From contig NZ_BKZW01000001.1 of NCBI RefSeq assembly GCF_008974265.1, positions 4,181,504-4,245,503 of the forward strand: a stretch of 64,000 nt of DNA, in the 5' to 3' direction. This document shows, one piece after another, positions 8,900-18,735 of the stretch. Position 1 is the first letter of the stretch, and the number at the start of each line of letters is the position of its first letter. A model generated the notes under the pieces. It ran no database searches. It saw nothing but the letters and a program-made list of their open reading frames with translations, and was not told the DNA's origin. The position numbers and the translations under genes are program-made. This DNA comes from Dictyobacter vulcani (GTDB taxonomy: Bacteria > Chloroflexota > Ktedonobacteria > Ktedonobacterales > Ktedonobacteraceae).

Positions 8900-8933
8900 G
8901 AGCCGGTGAATATACATGCATATTCACCGGCTC
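8900..8933. terminator. Strong hairpin terminator between paaG and the ABC exporter
   Basis: 14-base perfect arms (8900-8913 and 8920-8933) with a 6-base loop, then GCTTTTG on the plus strand. It ends the paa operon and lies between convergent genes, so it may also act on the exporter transcript. Confidence 0.85.
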
Positions 8934-8968
8934 GCTTTTGTGTTTACCGCCTCACGACGATATCTACA

Positions 8969-10880
8969 TTACATTACATTTTCAGGAACCTGTATGGCTC
9001 CGGCTGCCGCTCCGCCTGTAAACTGGCTGTTGTACAGGTCGGCATAGAAGCCTTTCTGGGCCAGCAGCTCTTCATGTGTCCCTTTCTCGATGATACTGCC
9101 GTGATTCATCACCAGGATCAGATCCGCGTCGCGAATAGTTGAGAGCCGGTGCGCGATCACAAAGCTGGTACGACCCTTCATCAGCTCGCTCATAGCTTTC
9201 TGGATGTAGATCTCGGTACGCGTATCCACACTACTCGTGGCCTCATCCAGGATCAGGATCGAGGATTGGCCAGGATGGCGCGCGCGATCGTCAGGAGCTG
9301 TTTTTGTCCCTGCGAGATGTTGGTCGCCTCTTCATTCAGGATCGTGTTGTAGCTATCCGGTAGGGTCCTGATGAAGTGGTCAGCATGGGCAGCTTTTGAG
9401 GCCTGAATAACTTCTTCCTCAGTGGCACCTTCGCGCCCATAGGCAATATTGTCGCGGATTGTCCCATTGAAGAGCCAGGTATCCTGTAGCACCATGCCAA
9501 ACATGTTGCGCAAGTTACCACGCTTCAGATCGGTGATGTCAACGCCGTCTACCAGGATGCGCCCACCATCGAGTTCGTAGAAACGCATCAAGAGATTGAC
9601 CAGCGTGGTCTTACCAGCACCGGTTGGTCCAACCACAGCGATGGTCTGGCCAGGTTTGACATCGATATTCATGTTTTCCATCAGTGGCACATCAGGTTTA
9701 TAGCCAAATTTGACATGATCAAACTGGACCGCTCCGTGGGGAGCCTCGATGACTTTGGCCTCAACGGCTTCAGGAATCTCCTCCTGCTCATCCAATAGTT
9801 CAAAGACGCGCTCGGCTGAGGCTACCGTGGATTGAATGATATTTGCGATATTTGCCAGCTGCGTGATCGGCATCGAGAACTGGCGTGAATACTGGATAAA
9901 CGCCTGGATATCACCGATCTGGATGGCGTTCTGGGTGACCAGAATACCACCGATGACGCTGACAAAGACATAGCCCAGGTTACCAATAAACATCATCAGC
10001 GGCATGATGGTGCCCGAGATAAATTGAGCCTTCCAGCCAGACTCATAGAGCTTCTCATTAAGTTTATCGAATTCATCGATCGAGCGACGCTCAAAACCAA
10101 AGGCCTTGACGATCTTATGACCGGCATACATCTCTTCAACGTGTCCATTCAATTCGCCCAGCGCTCTCTGCTGTCCCACAAAGTATGTCTGTGAGCGTTT
10201 GGCCACCACGATGGTCACGACCAGACTCAAGGGAATGGTCAGCACTACTACCAGTGTGAGCAAGGGACTGATCGTCAGCATCATCACAATAACGCCAATG
10301 ATCGTTACCAGCGAGGTAATCAACTGCGTCAGGCTTTGCTGTAAGGTGCTGCTGATATTATCCATATCATTGACGGCGCGACTCAGGATTTCACCATGGG
10401 TGCGTGAGTCAAAGAACTTTAATGGCAGGCGAGACAGTTTTTCTTCGACCTGTTTGCGCAGATCATAGACGGTCCGCTGGGCCACACTTGCCATGATATA
10501 TTGCTGGATGTACGCAAAGACTGAACTGATGATATATAGAACTGCCAGGAACATCAAAATGTTCCAGATGGCATTAAAATCAACCCCGCCTCCTGGCACG
10601 CCCTTAAATTTAGCTATCAGACCTTCGAACAGCTTGGTAGTTGCCTGACCAAGAATCTTGGGCTTACGATATTAAAGATGGTACTGATAATCGCTGCGAT
10701 AAAGACGATTGCCAGCAGAAACTTATGCGGCATCAGATAGCCTGCGAGCCGTTTGATCGTACCTTTAAAATCTTTGGCTTTCTCAACCGGCATTCCCATG
10801 CCCATACCCGGGCGTCCACCGGGTCCCATGCCCATGCCCCCGCCTGCTGGTGGACGTCGTACTCCACGTTCCTGGCTCAT
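8969..10880 (-). CDS. ABC exporter subunit, fused membrane and ATPase domains (two frameshifts)
   Basis: About 637 residues across two frame changes, each fitting one missing base: at the GGG run 10660-10662 (SP|KILGQATTKLF) and near 9261 (NPR|ILILDEATSSVD). A Gly/Met/Pro-rich N-terminal tail (residues 10-35) precedes six predicted membrane helices. The nucleotide domain has Walker A VVGPTGAGKTTL, a degenerate signature ISQGQKQ, Walker B LILDEATSSVD with catalytic Glu, and His switch VIAHRLST. With its neighbour it forms a heterodimeric exporter of the BmrCD/TmrAB type. The start overlaps the partner stop by 4 bases. Substrate unknown; drug or lipid export is inferred. Confidence 0.88.
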
Positions 10881-12604
10881 GCTATTTCCTCCATTGAAAG
10901 CTGTGAGGAGACGATTTCATAGTAAACCTTGCTGCTCTCCAACAGTTCACGGTGAGTGCCGATACCAACAATCTTTCCTTCATCCAGGACGATAATGCGA
11001 TCGGCGTCCATCACGGTACTGACGCGCTGCGCCACGATCAGGACGGTTGATTTTCTCGTCTCATCTTTGAGTGCGGAGCGTAATCGGGCATCAGTCTTGA
11101 AGTCCAGGGCTGAGAAACTGTCATCAAAAATGTAGATCTCGGGCTGTCGTACCAGGGCGCGCGCAATCGAGAGACGCTGTTTCTGACCACCGGAGACGTT
11201 GTTACCACCCTGGGCAATCGTGGAGTCGAAACCATCTTTCATCTCTGAGATAAATTCGGTTGCCTGTGCCACGAGCGCTGCATGTTCAACTTCTTCGATG
11301 CTGGCGTCCTCTTTACCATAGCGAATGTTTTCAGCGATGTTACCGGTGAAGAGTACGGCCTTTTGTGGCACAAAACCAATTTTTGAGCGTAGCTCTTCCT
11401 GGGCCATTTCACGCACATCGATACCGTCTACCAGGATACTGCCCTCATCGATATCATAGAAGCGTGGGATTAAACCAACCAACGTCGATTTACCCGCACC
11501 GGTTCCTCCAATAATGGCGGTGACTTCACCGGGATTGGCCTGGAAGGTGATGTCTTCAAGGGCTGGCTGTTCTGCGCCAGGATAGCTGAAGGTAACGTGT
11601 TTGAATTCCACATACCCTTTTTTCTGACCGCCGTGTTGCAGTTTTTTTGCATCCACGATCTCGGGCTCGATGTCCAGCACCTTGTTGATACGCTCGGCTG
11701 ACGCTGAGGCACGGGGAAGCATGACAAACATCATCGAGACCATGATCAGCGAGAACATAATCTGCATGGCGTACTGGAGAAATGCGATCAGGGCACCAAT
11801 TTTCATATCTCCATTGTTGATGCGGATACTACCAAACCAGACAATGGCGATCGTCGTAAAGTTTAGCAACAGCATCATCAACGGCATCAGAAACGCAATC
11901 GTGCGGTTGACTTTGATCGCGGTATTGGTCAGGTCCTCATTGGCGTTATCAAAGCGTTGTTTTTCATGCGCAATACGGTCAAAGGAACGAATAACACGTA
12001 CGCCGGTCAGTCCCTCATCTAATACCAGGTTCAGCTTATCAATTTTGAGCTGCATAACCTTGAAGAGCGGGATAGCTTTGCCGGTAATAATGAGGATAGA
12101 GATGATGATAATCGGAATCGCCGCCACAAAGACCCAGGAGAGCTGTACGTCCTGGGACAGCGCCATGATGATACCACCAATACAGGTCAGTGGTGCGCTG
12201 ATCATCATGCGCAACATAATAATCAGGATCTGCTGTACCTGGGTTGTGTCATTGGTGGTGCGCGTAATTAAGGATGCGGTGCCAATCTGATCAAACTCGT
12301 GGAGCGAGAACTGCTCGACACGGTGAAAGATTTTGGCACGCACGATACGACCAAAGCCAACGGCGCTTTTTGATGAGAAGTAGCTGGCTATAACTGAACA
12401 GCAGGTGCCGCCCACCGCGATCAGCAACATAAAGCCACCGACCCGTAAGATATAATTGGTATCTCCTTTGACAATGCCTGTATCCACGATATCAGCCATC
12501 AGTGTTGGCAGATAAAGATCCGACAGAGACTGTAAAAGGACCAGAACCACGACTAGTGCCACATACCAGCGATATGGCTTTAAAAATCTGAATAACTTGA
12601 TCAT
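10877..12604 (-). CDS. ABC exporter subunit with degenerate ATPase site
   Basis: 575 residues, intact. An N-terminal six-helix exporter domain precedes a nucleotide-binding domain with Walker A IGGTGAGKSTLVG and canonical signature VSGGQKQRLS. Walker B is FDDSFSALD, with Asp where the catalytic Glu should be, and the switch residue is Gln (IVAQRVST) instead of His. This is the degenerate-site half of a heterodimeric exporter. Its good signature completes the active site of the partner subunit, whose own signature is poor. It lies between marR and the partner with ATGA overlaps on both sides, giving a tightly coupled three-gene operon controlled by MarR. Confidence 0.93.
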   Translation of the reverse strand: MIKLFRFLKPYRWYVALVVVLVLLQSLSDLYLPTLMADIVDTGIVKGDTNYILRVGGFMLLIAVGGTCCSVIASYFSSKSAVGFGRIVRAKIFHRVEQFSLHEFDQIGTASLITRTTNDTTQVQQILIIMLRMMISAPLTCIGGIIMALSQDVQLSWVFVAAIPIIIISILIITGKAIPLFKVMQLKIDKLNLVLDEGLTGVRVIRSFDRIAHEKQRFDNANEDLTNTAIKVNRTIAFLMPLMMLLLNFTTIAIVWFGSIRINNGDMKIGALIAFLQYAMQIMFSLIMVSMMFVMLPRASASAERINKVLDIEPEIVDAKKLQHGGQKKGYVEFKHVTFSYPGAEQPALEDITFQANPGEVTAIIGGTGAGKSTLVGLIPRFYDIDEGSILVDGIDVREMAQEELRSKIGFVPQKAVLFTGNIAENIRYGKEDASIEEVEHAALVAQATEFISEMKDGFDSTIAQGGNNVSGGQKQRLSIARALVRQPEIYIFDDSFSALDFKTDARLRSALKDETRKSTVLIVAQRVSTVMDADRIIVLDEGKIVGIGTHRELLESSKVYYEIVSSQLSMEEIA

Positions 12605-13089
12605 GCTTCCTCGCTTCCGCTCCAGTATGTATGTTGTAGGGCGGCTTCTTTTCCGTTGAAGTATGTTGATACGCTGATTAAAAGTTCAGCAAGTTGTTGG
12701 CTTTGTTCTTCACCCAGATACTCGATCAATCCGTGGAGCGAAGCAAAAAAGGCCTCAGCCGCTTTTGTTGCGATGAGATCACCTTTCTCGGTCAACTTGA
12801 TGCCAACGGTGCGCCGATCTGAAGGATCGCTATGGCGTTCCACCAATCCATCAGCCTCCAGCCGTTTCAACAGCTGTGTGACCATAGGCGAGGTGACATG
12901 TAAAAGCCTGCTGATCTCTGATACCTTCATTTCCTGGGTAGGAGGCGCGACATTTCTTTTAATACATAGTAATACTTTGATCTCACTTGGCTTACAGCCT
13001 TCAATCGACCTCTTATGCCACTCTGCTCGATCGAACTGCATAAAAGACCGCAGGAGCTGTCGCGCCGTTGCATTGTCCTGTACGTACAA
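12601..13089 (-). CDS. MarR family transcriptional regulator
   Basis: About 162 residues. The winged helix reads MKVSEISRLLHVTSPMVTQLLKRLEADGLVER, in overlapping parts, followed by the wing DPSDRRTVGIKLTEKG, both typical of MarR. An upstream ATG at 13110 opens the frame. However, the only ribosome site (AAGGAGG) lies inside that extension, 7-8 bases before TTG 13089, so TTG is the probable start. The stop overlaps the exporter gene by 4 bases. An 11-base-arm inverted repeat at 13125-13167, just upstream, is a likely autoregulatory operator. The inducer is probably a substrate of the exporter (inference). Confidence 0.9.
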   Translation of the reverse strand: MYVQDNATARQLLRSFMQFDRAEWHKRSIEGCKPSEIKVLLCIKRNVAPPTQEMKVSEISRLLHVTSPMVTQLLKRLEADGLVERHSDPSDRRTVGIKLTEKGDLIATKAAEAFFASLHGLIEYLGEEQSQQLAELLISVSTYFNGKEAALQHTYWSGSEEA

Positions 13090-13124
13090 TTGCGCACCTC
13101 CTTTTTGCATAGGATGGCAAATAA

Positions 13125-13167
13125 TTTTGTAGATAATTAATTTGGTAACCTAATTATATCTACAAAA
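13125..13167. promoter_or_regulatory. Inverted repeat, probable MarR operator
   Basis: Arms 13125-13135 and 13157-13167 are perfect inverted copies (TTTTGTAGATA and its complement) with an AT-rich centre. The site lies 36 bases upstream of the marR TTG start, where the promoter must be. Confidence 0.65.
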
Positions 13168-13241
13168 AATTATCCTGTCAATCACTCTTTTCACGCATTG
13201 TCGCTTACGCTTTTTATCACCAGACATGGCCCAATGACTTT

Positions 13242-13433
13242 AAAGGATCAAGAAAAGCACACAGGTAGGTTCGACCCTTTGGGTCGATTGGTGCCTGCAC
13301 GATATCCTCCTTTTCCCATGATCAAGCCTCTGTACGCCTTGCTACGTGTGATCCTGCGGCTGTGAAGGTATCGTGGGGGTAACCAATCGACCCAAAGGGT
13401 CGAACCTACGCTTTTTACATCTCTTGATCCTTT
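13242..13433. repeat. Long nested inverted repeat (MITE-like or structured RNA)
   Basis: Nested arms share one centre near 13337. They are 12-base outer arms (13242-13253 and 13422-13433), 28-base perfect inner arms (13265-13292 and 13382-13409), and a further partial match of GCACGATATCCT to AAGGTATCGTG. Each 28-base arm also contains the small palindrome CGACCCTTTGGGTCG. The whole 192 bases could fold as one hairpin. It carries no credible gene. It could be a non-autonomous element, a bidirectional terminator or a structured RNA. Confidence 0.7.
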
Positions 13434-13481
13434 GAGATGATGTTGATTGAAAGCCATGCCACCATAAGGCTGCACAATAAA

Positions 13482-13532
13482 AGAAAGCCAGCAACAACGA
13501 TGTATACATTGCATCGTTGTTGCTGGCTTTCT
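13482..13532 (-). terminator. Hairpin terminator of the DDN-like gene
   Basis: Perfect 21-base arms (13482-13502 and 13512-13532), 13 bases past the stop at 13546. On the minus strand the hairpin is followed by CTTTTATTG. Confidence 0.85.
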
Positions 13533-13545
13533 CTGAGCTAGAGAA

Positions 13546-13965
13546 TTAACCCTGAATGCGCTCTAAAACAATCACTGGAATCTGGCGGGTGGTTTTCTGC
13601 TGATACTCACCAAATCCAGGTGCAATGCTGACCTGGCGTGCATAGAGGTTATTGCGCTCCTCGCCAGTGGCTTCGGTCGCCTTTACTTTGAGGGTTTCTG
13701 TGCCGACTTCAACGGTCGCCTCTGGATTAGCGATCAGGTTGTGATACCAATCAGGATTGGTTGGTGCACCTGCTTTGGATGCGAAGATGACCATGCGCTC
13801 ACCGTCTGGCAGATAGACCAGGGGTGTTGTGCGTGGTTGACCACTTTTGGCGCCTGTGCTGGTTAGCAGCAGCATATAAGCGCCTTCAAATGGGCCTCCG
13901 ACCTTGCCGCCATTGGCGCGAAATTCATTAATAATCTGCTGGTTCCAATCATTTGGGTTAGCCAT
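13546..13965 (-). CDS. Deazaflavin/flavin-dependent nitroreductase (DDN) family protein
   Basis: 139 residues. The split-barrel family signature is plain: LLLTSTGAKSGQPRTTPLVY, then VIFASKAGAPTNPDWYHNL and NPEATVEVG, ending in PVIVLER. The family (PF04075) includes the Mycobacterium F420-dependent Ddn and many actinobacterial and Chloroflexota proteins that bind F420 or FMN and reduce quinones or other substrates. Cofactor use here is not proven. The gene stands alone, with its own hairpin terminator; GGAGCTTTTTGT precedes the ATG at 13965. Confidence 0.88.
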   Translation of the reverse strand: MANPNDWNQQIINEFRANGGKVGGPFEGAYMLLLTSTGAKSGQPRTTPLVYLPDGERMVIFASKAGAPTNPDWYHNLIANPEATVEVGTETLKVKATEATGEERNNLYARQVSIAPGFGEYQQKTTRQIPVIVLERIQG

Positions 13966-14441
13966 ACAAAAAGCTCCTTCTTATAATCATTGTAATCTTC
14001 ATTGTGTCGTCTGTGCTCGCTTGTCCGTCTATTCATTGCTTTGAAAGACCAACAATGCGGGAGGTACTCTACCTGTACAAGGCCAAATAATTGCAGCACA
14101 TCCCCCCGCTATTTCCATAAGGAACAACACCGAGCTTCAATAGTTTTATTCCCAAATCTTTTTTTATTTCGCTGTGTGAAATAGCTTGAAAGTGGTAAAT
14201 AAATAATATTATGGCATAATAAATGTAGAAGATGGCAAGGCGCATGAGGATAAAGCCGCTGTGGTTGTGTTACAGCAGCTTCAGGGGAGATGGAGCGGGA
14301 GCAAATGTGTGTTGGCACGCATGGCGAGCGTACTGCTGCACTGGTGCAAATCCAACTGGCCTTATCGTTGTATCAGGTCTGGTCAGGCTGAATTGAGTAC
14401 ACCAGCTGCTTGTATATCCGCCATCAATACGCAAAAAAATC
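13966..14441. other. Intergenic stretch without recognised gene
   Basis: Frames here are short and lack ribosome sites. One segment (about 14335-14350) contains GGTGCAAATCC, a box seen in cobalamin riboswitches, but the other conserved boxes are missing. I see no supported feature. Confidence 0.5.
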
Positions 14442-14678
14442 TTAGAGAGTAGCTGCAATAAGATGTTCTTTCTTGTGTTGCTGTTCAACTTTTTGGGTTT
14501 CAACAGTGTTGTTCGCAGGTGTCTCGTTCATCTGATGAGCATATCTATATGCATCATGGCGTATGCTGAACGACTGGATCACACGGTCGTTGGGGCCTGG
14601 TCCTTTTTGGGCAGAGATGCGTTCACGAATAATAAAGGTTTGCTCTGAAAGCGGCTGAACATAGTAGCGGTTTTTCAT
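14442..14678 (-). CDS. Small hypothetical protein
   Basis: 78 residues, opening MKNRYYVQPLSEQTFIIRER and continuing with DAYRYAHQMNE, then a polar Gln/Lys tail. A GGAGGT site lies 6 bases before the ATG at 14678, which makes it a credible gene despite its size. No family is recognised. It has no signal peptide or membrane helix. The pattern suggests a small alpha/beta cytoplasmic protein. It stands alone between intergenic stretches. Confidence 0.6.
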   Translation of the reverse strand: MKNRYYVQPLSEQTFIIRERISAQKGPGPNDRVIQSFSIRHDAYRYAHQMNETPANNTVETQKVEQQHKKEHLIAATL

Positions 14679-14992
14679 CGAAGTACCTCCAATCTTTTCC
14701 CTGATACAGGGTATACTGGTTTACATATGCATATTGCTGCTGCTCATAAACTTTAAATTATTTGAACTCAAGCTTATGGGGATTTCTAGCGCGTGCAAAT
14801 ATAGCATATGTAAGAACGAATAGAAAGTCTTCTGAGTATACGCTACTTCCAGTGGGAACACAATGCTTTCAGTATTTTGCCCTATAATACGTTTAGTGGA
14901 TTGGTACTTAACGCCAGGATTTTTTTAATATGGTAGTTAAATATTTGTGTTTCCAGCGTTGATAAAAGGGAAGATAATGTGCTGGAAAGTAG
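14679..14992. other. Intergenic stretch upstream of FHA-ABC gene
   Basis: AT-rich, no credible ORF. It must hold the promoters of the divergent small protein and the FHA-ABC gene, but no strong -35/-10 pair stands out. Confidence 0.4.
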
Positions 14993-17900
14993 ATGAGTGT
15001 GCTTTCTGGCCAATATGTTGCGCGAGGAGTTCTACTCTTGGGAATAGTACAGAAGCCTTTTGCTGAGGCGGCAGTGCGTTTTTTAGATGGTCCACTGGCT
15101 GAAAAAGTTATTTTTCTTGACAAGCCGATCATCTCGCTTGGCCGTGATGCACAGAATGATATTGTTGTCTCGGACCCTCGTGTTTCGAGGCACCATGCCG
15201 TCTTCGTTGGTTTGGTAATACGTGGATTGTTGAAAATATCTCTCAAAATAATCAGATTGCCCTTGATGAGCAGCGGATACAACAGGGGGCGCTTCACCAT
15301 AATAGTGTGGTAAAACTGAATCCAACTATCAGTTTTGTCTTTTTCTTGCGTCAACCAGATGTCCAGACTCCGGCGCCTGGACCCCTTACTCCTAATCCTC
15401 CTGTTTTCCAGACACCAGCACCTGCTCCACCCCCCCCCTTTTCTCCTCCTGGACAAGCGGTACCCCAACATATCAGGACTGAACGGCTGAGTAACATGTT
15501 GCCGCCTGGATCTCCTGAGGGGACGCAACTGGCGCATTTGCAGGCCAACAAGATGCCTTCTTTGCTGGTGAGTAACAATACAAATAGTGATCGTCAGATC
15601 TATGCTCTCAATCAGAAGGTGATAAATATCGGGCGTACGCCCGATAATGAGATTGTCATTAACTCGCCCATTATCTCTGGTAACCATGCACAGATTGTGC
15701 AGGAGGAGGACAAGCTATTTCTGATTCACCCTCATCCTCGCCGTGGTCGCACGCTAAATGGTTTGTGGTATCAGGGACAACATATCCTTGGCAATGAGCC
15801 GTTCCGCCGACAATTACAGGCCGGGGATATTTTCCGTATCGGGGATGAGCATGGGGCGCTGGTAACCCTGACCTATGACGCGGGTACGGAGGCCCCTGTA
15901 GAACAATGGCCTCAAATGCCGCCGATTATTTTGCAGGAGGGACAACTCACGATTGGGCGCACTCCTGATAATATGGTTGTCCTTAACCATCCTCAGGTTT
16001 CGGCGCATCATGCTATCGTGGAAAAGGTTGCTGGCGGGTACCGTTTGCTCGACAATAATAGTACCAATCATGTCTATATCAATGGCGAGCCCGTCAGTAC
16101 CCAGTTGTTGCGTACCGGTGATGAGATCCGCATTGGTCCCTACCGCTTAACATACACCGGGACCGAGTTACGGCAGTACGATGAGAGTAACCATATTCGG
16201 ATTGAGGCGTTTCACCTGAAAAAGAGTGGTACCAATAATATTGTCCTGCTCAATGATATCTCGCTGGTTATCCCTCCCCGTAAGTTTGTGGCCCTGGTGG
16301 GTGGTTCGGGGGCTGGAAAATCAACCTTGATGGATGCCTTGAATGGTTTACGGCCGGCCCAGGATGGTGTGGTGCTGTATAACGATGTCGATTACTATAG
16401 CAATCTGGCGGCCTTTAACACACAGCTTGGTTATGTGCCGCAGGATGATATTGTGCATCGCGATCTCACCGTTGAGCGCGCGCTCTACTACGCGGCCAAA
16501 TTGCGGCTACCGGGTGACTTTACTAAAGAACAGATCTCCTGGCGTATCGATGAGGTGCTCGAAGACGTAGAAATGACCGAGCGGCGTAGTTTGCTGGTCA
16601 GCAAGCTTTCAGGAGGACAGCGTAAACGCGTCTCAATCGCGCTCGAACTGCTGGCTAATCCCGGTGTCTTTTTTCTTGACGAGCCCACTTCTGGACTGGA
16701 TCCCGGTCTGGATCGTAAAATGATGACGCTCTTGCGCCGGCTGGCTGACCGGGGTCGCACCATCGTACTGGTTACCCATGCGACCAATAATATCAATACG
16801 TGTGATTACGTCTGTTTTCTGGCCCAGGGTGGTCGCCTGGCGTACTTTGGTCCACCTAATGAGGCCAAGGATTTCTTTCAGAAATCCGATTTTAGTGAAA
16901 TCTATAGTGCGTTAGAACCAACGAAGGATCAGCCAGATATTCCACAGCAGGCGGAGGAGCGCTTCCGTAACTCTCCGGATTATTTGCGCTATGTGGCAAC
17001 TCCCTGAGCGAAAGTCAGGCGCAAAAGAAACTGGCGGAGAGCACGGGTACGCATACCAAAAAAGTACATCCACACGTCAAGTCTGGTAGCGGGTGGACAC
17101 AATTTATCTTGCTCTCATCACGTTATCTGGAACTGCTCAAAAATGACGTTGGCAACCTGCTCATTCTGCTCTTACAGGCTCCAGTCATTGCGATCATGCT
17201 GGTATTGATGGTGCGCTTCGAGGTCGGTGCTGGAGTTTTTGATGCCAACAAACTGACACAGTGTCGCACCCAGATCCTGACCAATGCTGGTCCATTAGCA
17301 TTGCCGCAGGCCAAACAGGTAGAATTGATCGACTGCCAGAAGGTGATGGACTTTCTGCATACAGATGCTGCCGCGCAGAGCTTTGTCCAGCAAAAAGGTA
17401 GTGTCGCCCAGGCACTGCAGCCCTTTTTGATTCAGGGACCAGGCGCGGACGCGCAAAAAGTCTTGTTCATTATGGCCTTTGCTACTGTTCTCTTTGGCTG
17501 TATCAACGGTGCGCGCGAGATCGTCAAGGAAGCCGCAATCTATCGACGTGAGCGTACTGTGAACCTGGGTATTCTGCCGTATATGTTCTCGAAAGTTGTT
17601 GTGCTGGGTCTGCTCTGTCTTTTCCAGAGTGCGATCCTGACCCTGGTTGTGCAGATTGGTGAACCGCTGCGTCAGGGTATCTTTCTTCCACCAATGCTGG
17701 AGACCTATATCACGCTCAGTCTGACCTCGCTGGGTGGTCTGATGATCGGCTTAACCATTTCGGCGATTGCGCCCAATAATGATCGTGCGATCAGTCTTGT
17801 GCCGATTATTCTGCTACCGCAAGTGATCTTTTCGGGAGCCATTATTCCGCTCAAGGATTGGGTGACACAAATCATGTCGATGGTCTTTCCCACTCGCTGG

Positions 17901-18123
17901 GCCATGGCGGCCCTGGGATCCTCCATCGGCCTGCATGCTGACACCACCGGGGCGATAAACTCTTTGGCGATGATTATACCTATCATGGCACGCTCTTCTC
18001 CATCTACAGTCACGCCGAGGCCATGCAACGCTTGCTCGTCTCCTGGGCGGCTCTGGAGGCATTGTGGTTGTCCTGATGATTGTCATTGGCATCTTCCTTA
18101 AACGTAAGGACGCCCGCTCTTAA
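14993..18123 (+). CDS. Triple-FHA ABC exporter (Rv1747-like; four frameshifts)
   Basis: About 1,040 residues when read across four points, each fitting one missing base: near 15202, CCC at 17002-17004, GGGG at 17949-17952, and near 18054. Domains in order: FHA 1 (ISLGRDAQNDIVV...SRHHA), a Pro-rich linker, FHA 2 (IGRTPDNEIVI), FHA 3 (IGRTPDNMVVL...SAHHA), ABC ATPase (Walker A VGGSGAGKSTL; LSGGQRKRVS; FFLDEPTSGLD), and an ABCG/ABC-2 membrane domain ending FLKRKDARS. The start may be ATG 14993 or TTG 15040, which has GAGGAG 8 bases upstream. FHA domains bind phosphothreonine. The mycobacterial homologue Rv1747 is regulated by kinase PknF. The kinase/PP2C pair 3 kb downstream is a plausible partner. 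Confidence 0.88.
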
Positions 18124-18141
18124 ATACTGCCTGGTAGAGTA

Positions 18142-18182
18142 ATGAGAAAGTGCCTGGACGAGCAATCCAGGCACTTTCTCAT
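18142..18182. terminator. Hairpin terminator after FHA-ABC gene
   Basis: Perfect 17-base arms (18142-18158 and 18166-18182) with a 7-base loop, 18 bases past the exporter stop at 18121-18123. It lies between convergent genes and can serve both. Confidence 0.85.
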
Positions 18183-18201
18183 CTACACATGAGCGTGAAA
18201 T

Positions 18202-18527
18202 TTAACGTCTGCGGTTTTGTCTACGCGATTGTTTGGCCATCTTAATTTTGGTCTTTTTATTTGCTGCTGCACGAGGATTTTTGACGGGTGTCGGATTTTC
18301 CGCAACTTCGTCATCCTGGTGGGTATGAGTATGTTCATGGCATAGGGAAGGTTATGAGAATGGATACTGGCGGTTGACGTTTTTTTTGTCACTCTGGCTG
18401 AAGTGTTTTCATCCTCTTGCCCGGCCTTTGCATTTTCCTCTGTAGCTCCTGCGACTTCAGGTTGTTTATCATCACCATTTTCTGGCTGTACTGGCGTTGT
18501 CGCTTTGCTGGTATCTGTACTTTTCAT
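18202..18527 (-). CDS. Small charged hypothetical protein (probable frameshift)
   Basis: Starts MKSTDTSKATTPVQPENG with GAGGAG 9-10 bases upstream of ATG 18527. The first 60 residues are acidic and polar. The open frame then reads an unlikely HSHNLPYAMN. Moving by one base near 18345 (GGG run 18345-18347) gives a much more natural end: CHEHTHTHQDDEVAEN, then a Lys/Arg-rich tail KKTKIKMAKQSRRQNRRR and a stop at 18202-18204. The product would be about 109 residues with an acidic front, a His-rich patch and a strongly basic tail. No known family is recognised. The frameshift is an inference from composition. Confidence 0.5.
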
Positions 18528-18735
18528 AAAAATGACTCCTCTTTGACTGATGTGTACTCTCATCTCATTATAATGGATGAATCAGCCTGGAAGGCAATGA
18601 TACCATAGCTGTGGACAAGAATATAGTATCGGGGAAGGGAGAGGGTTGGAGAAGGTGGATCAGCGCAGGCTATTCCTGGTTGGTAGACCTGCGCTGGTGC
18701 TCATGAGCAGACATTGTACTGCCAGAAGACAGTAA

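Noticed and set aside
14185..14440. Possible cobalamin riboswitch (GGTGCAAATCC box)
   Set aside because: The other conserved boxes are missing, and no cobalamin-related gene follows.
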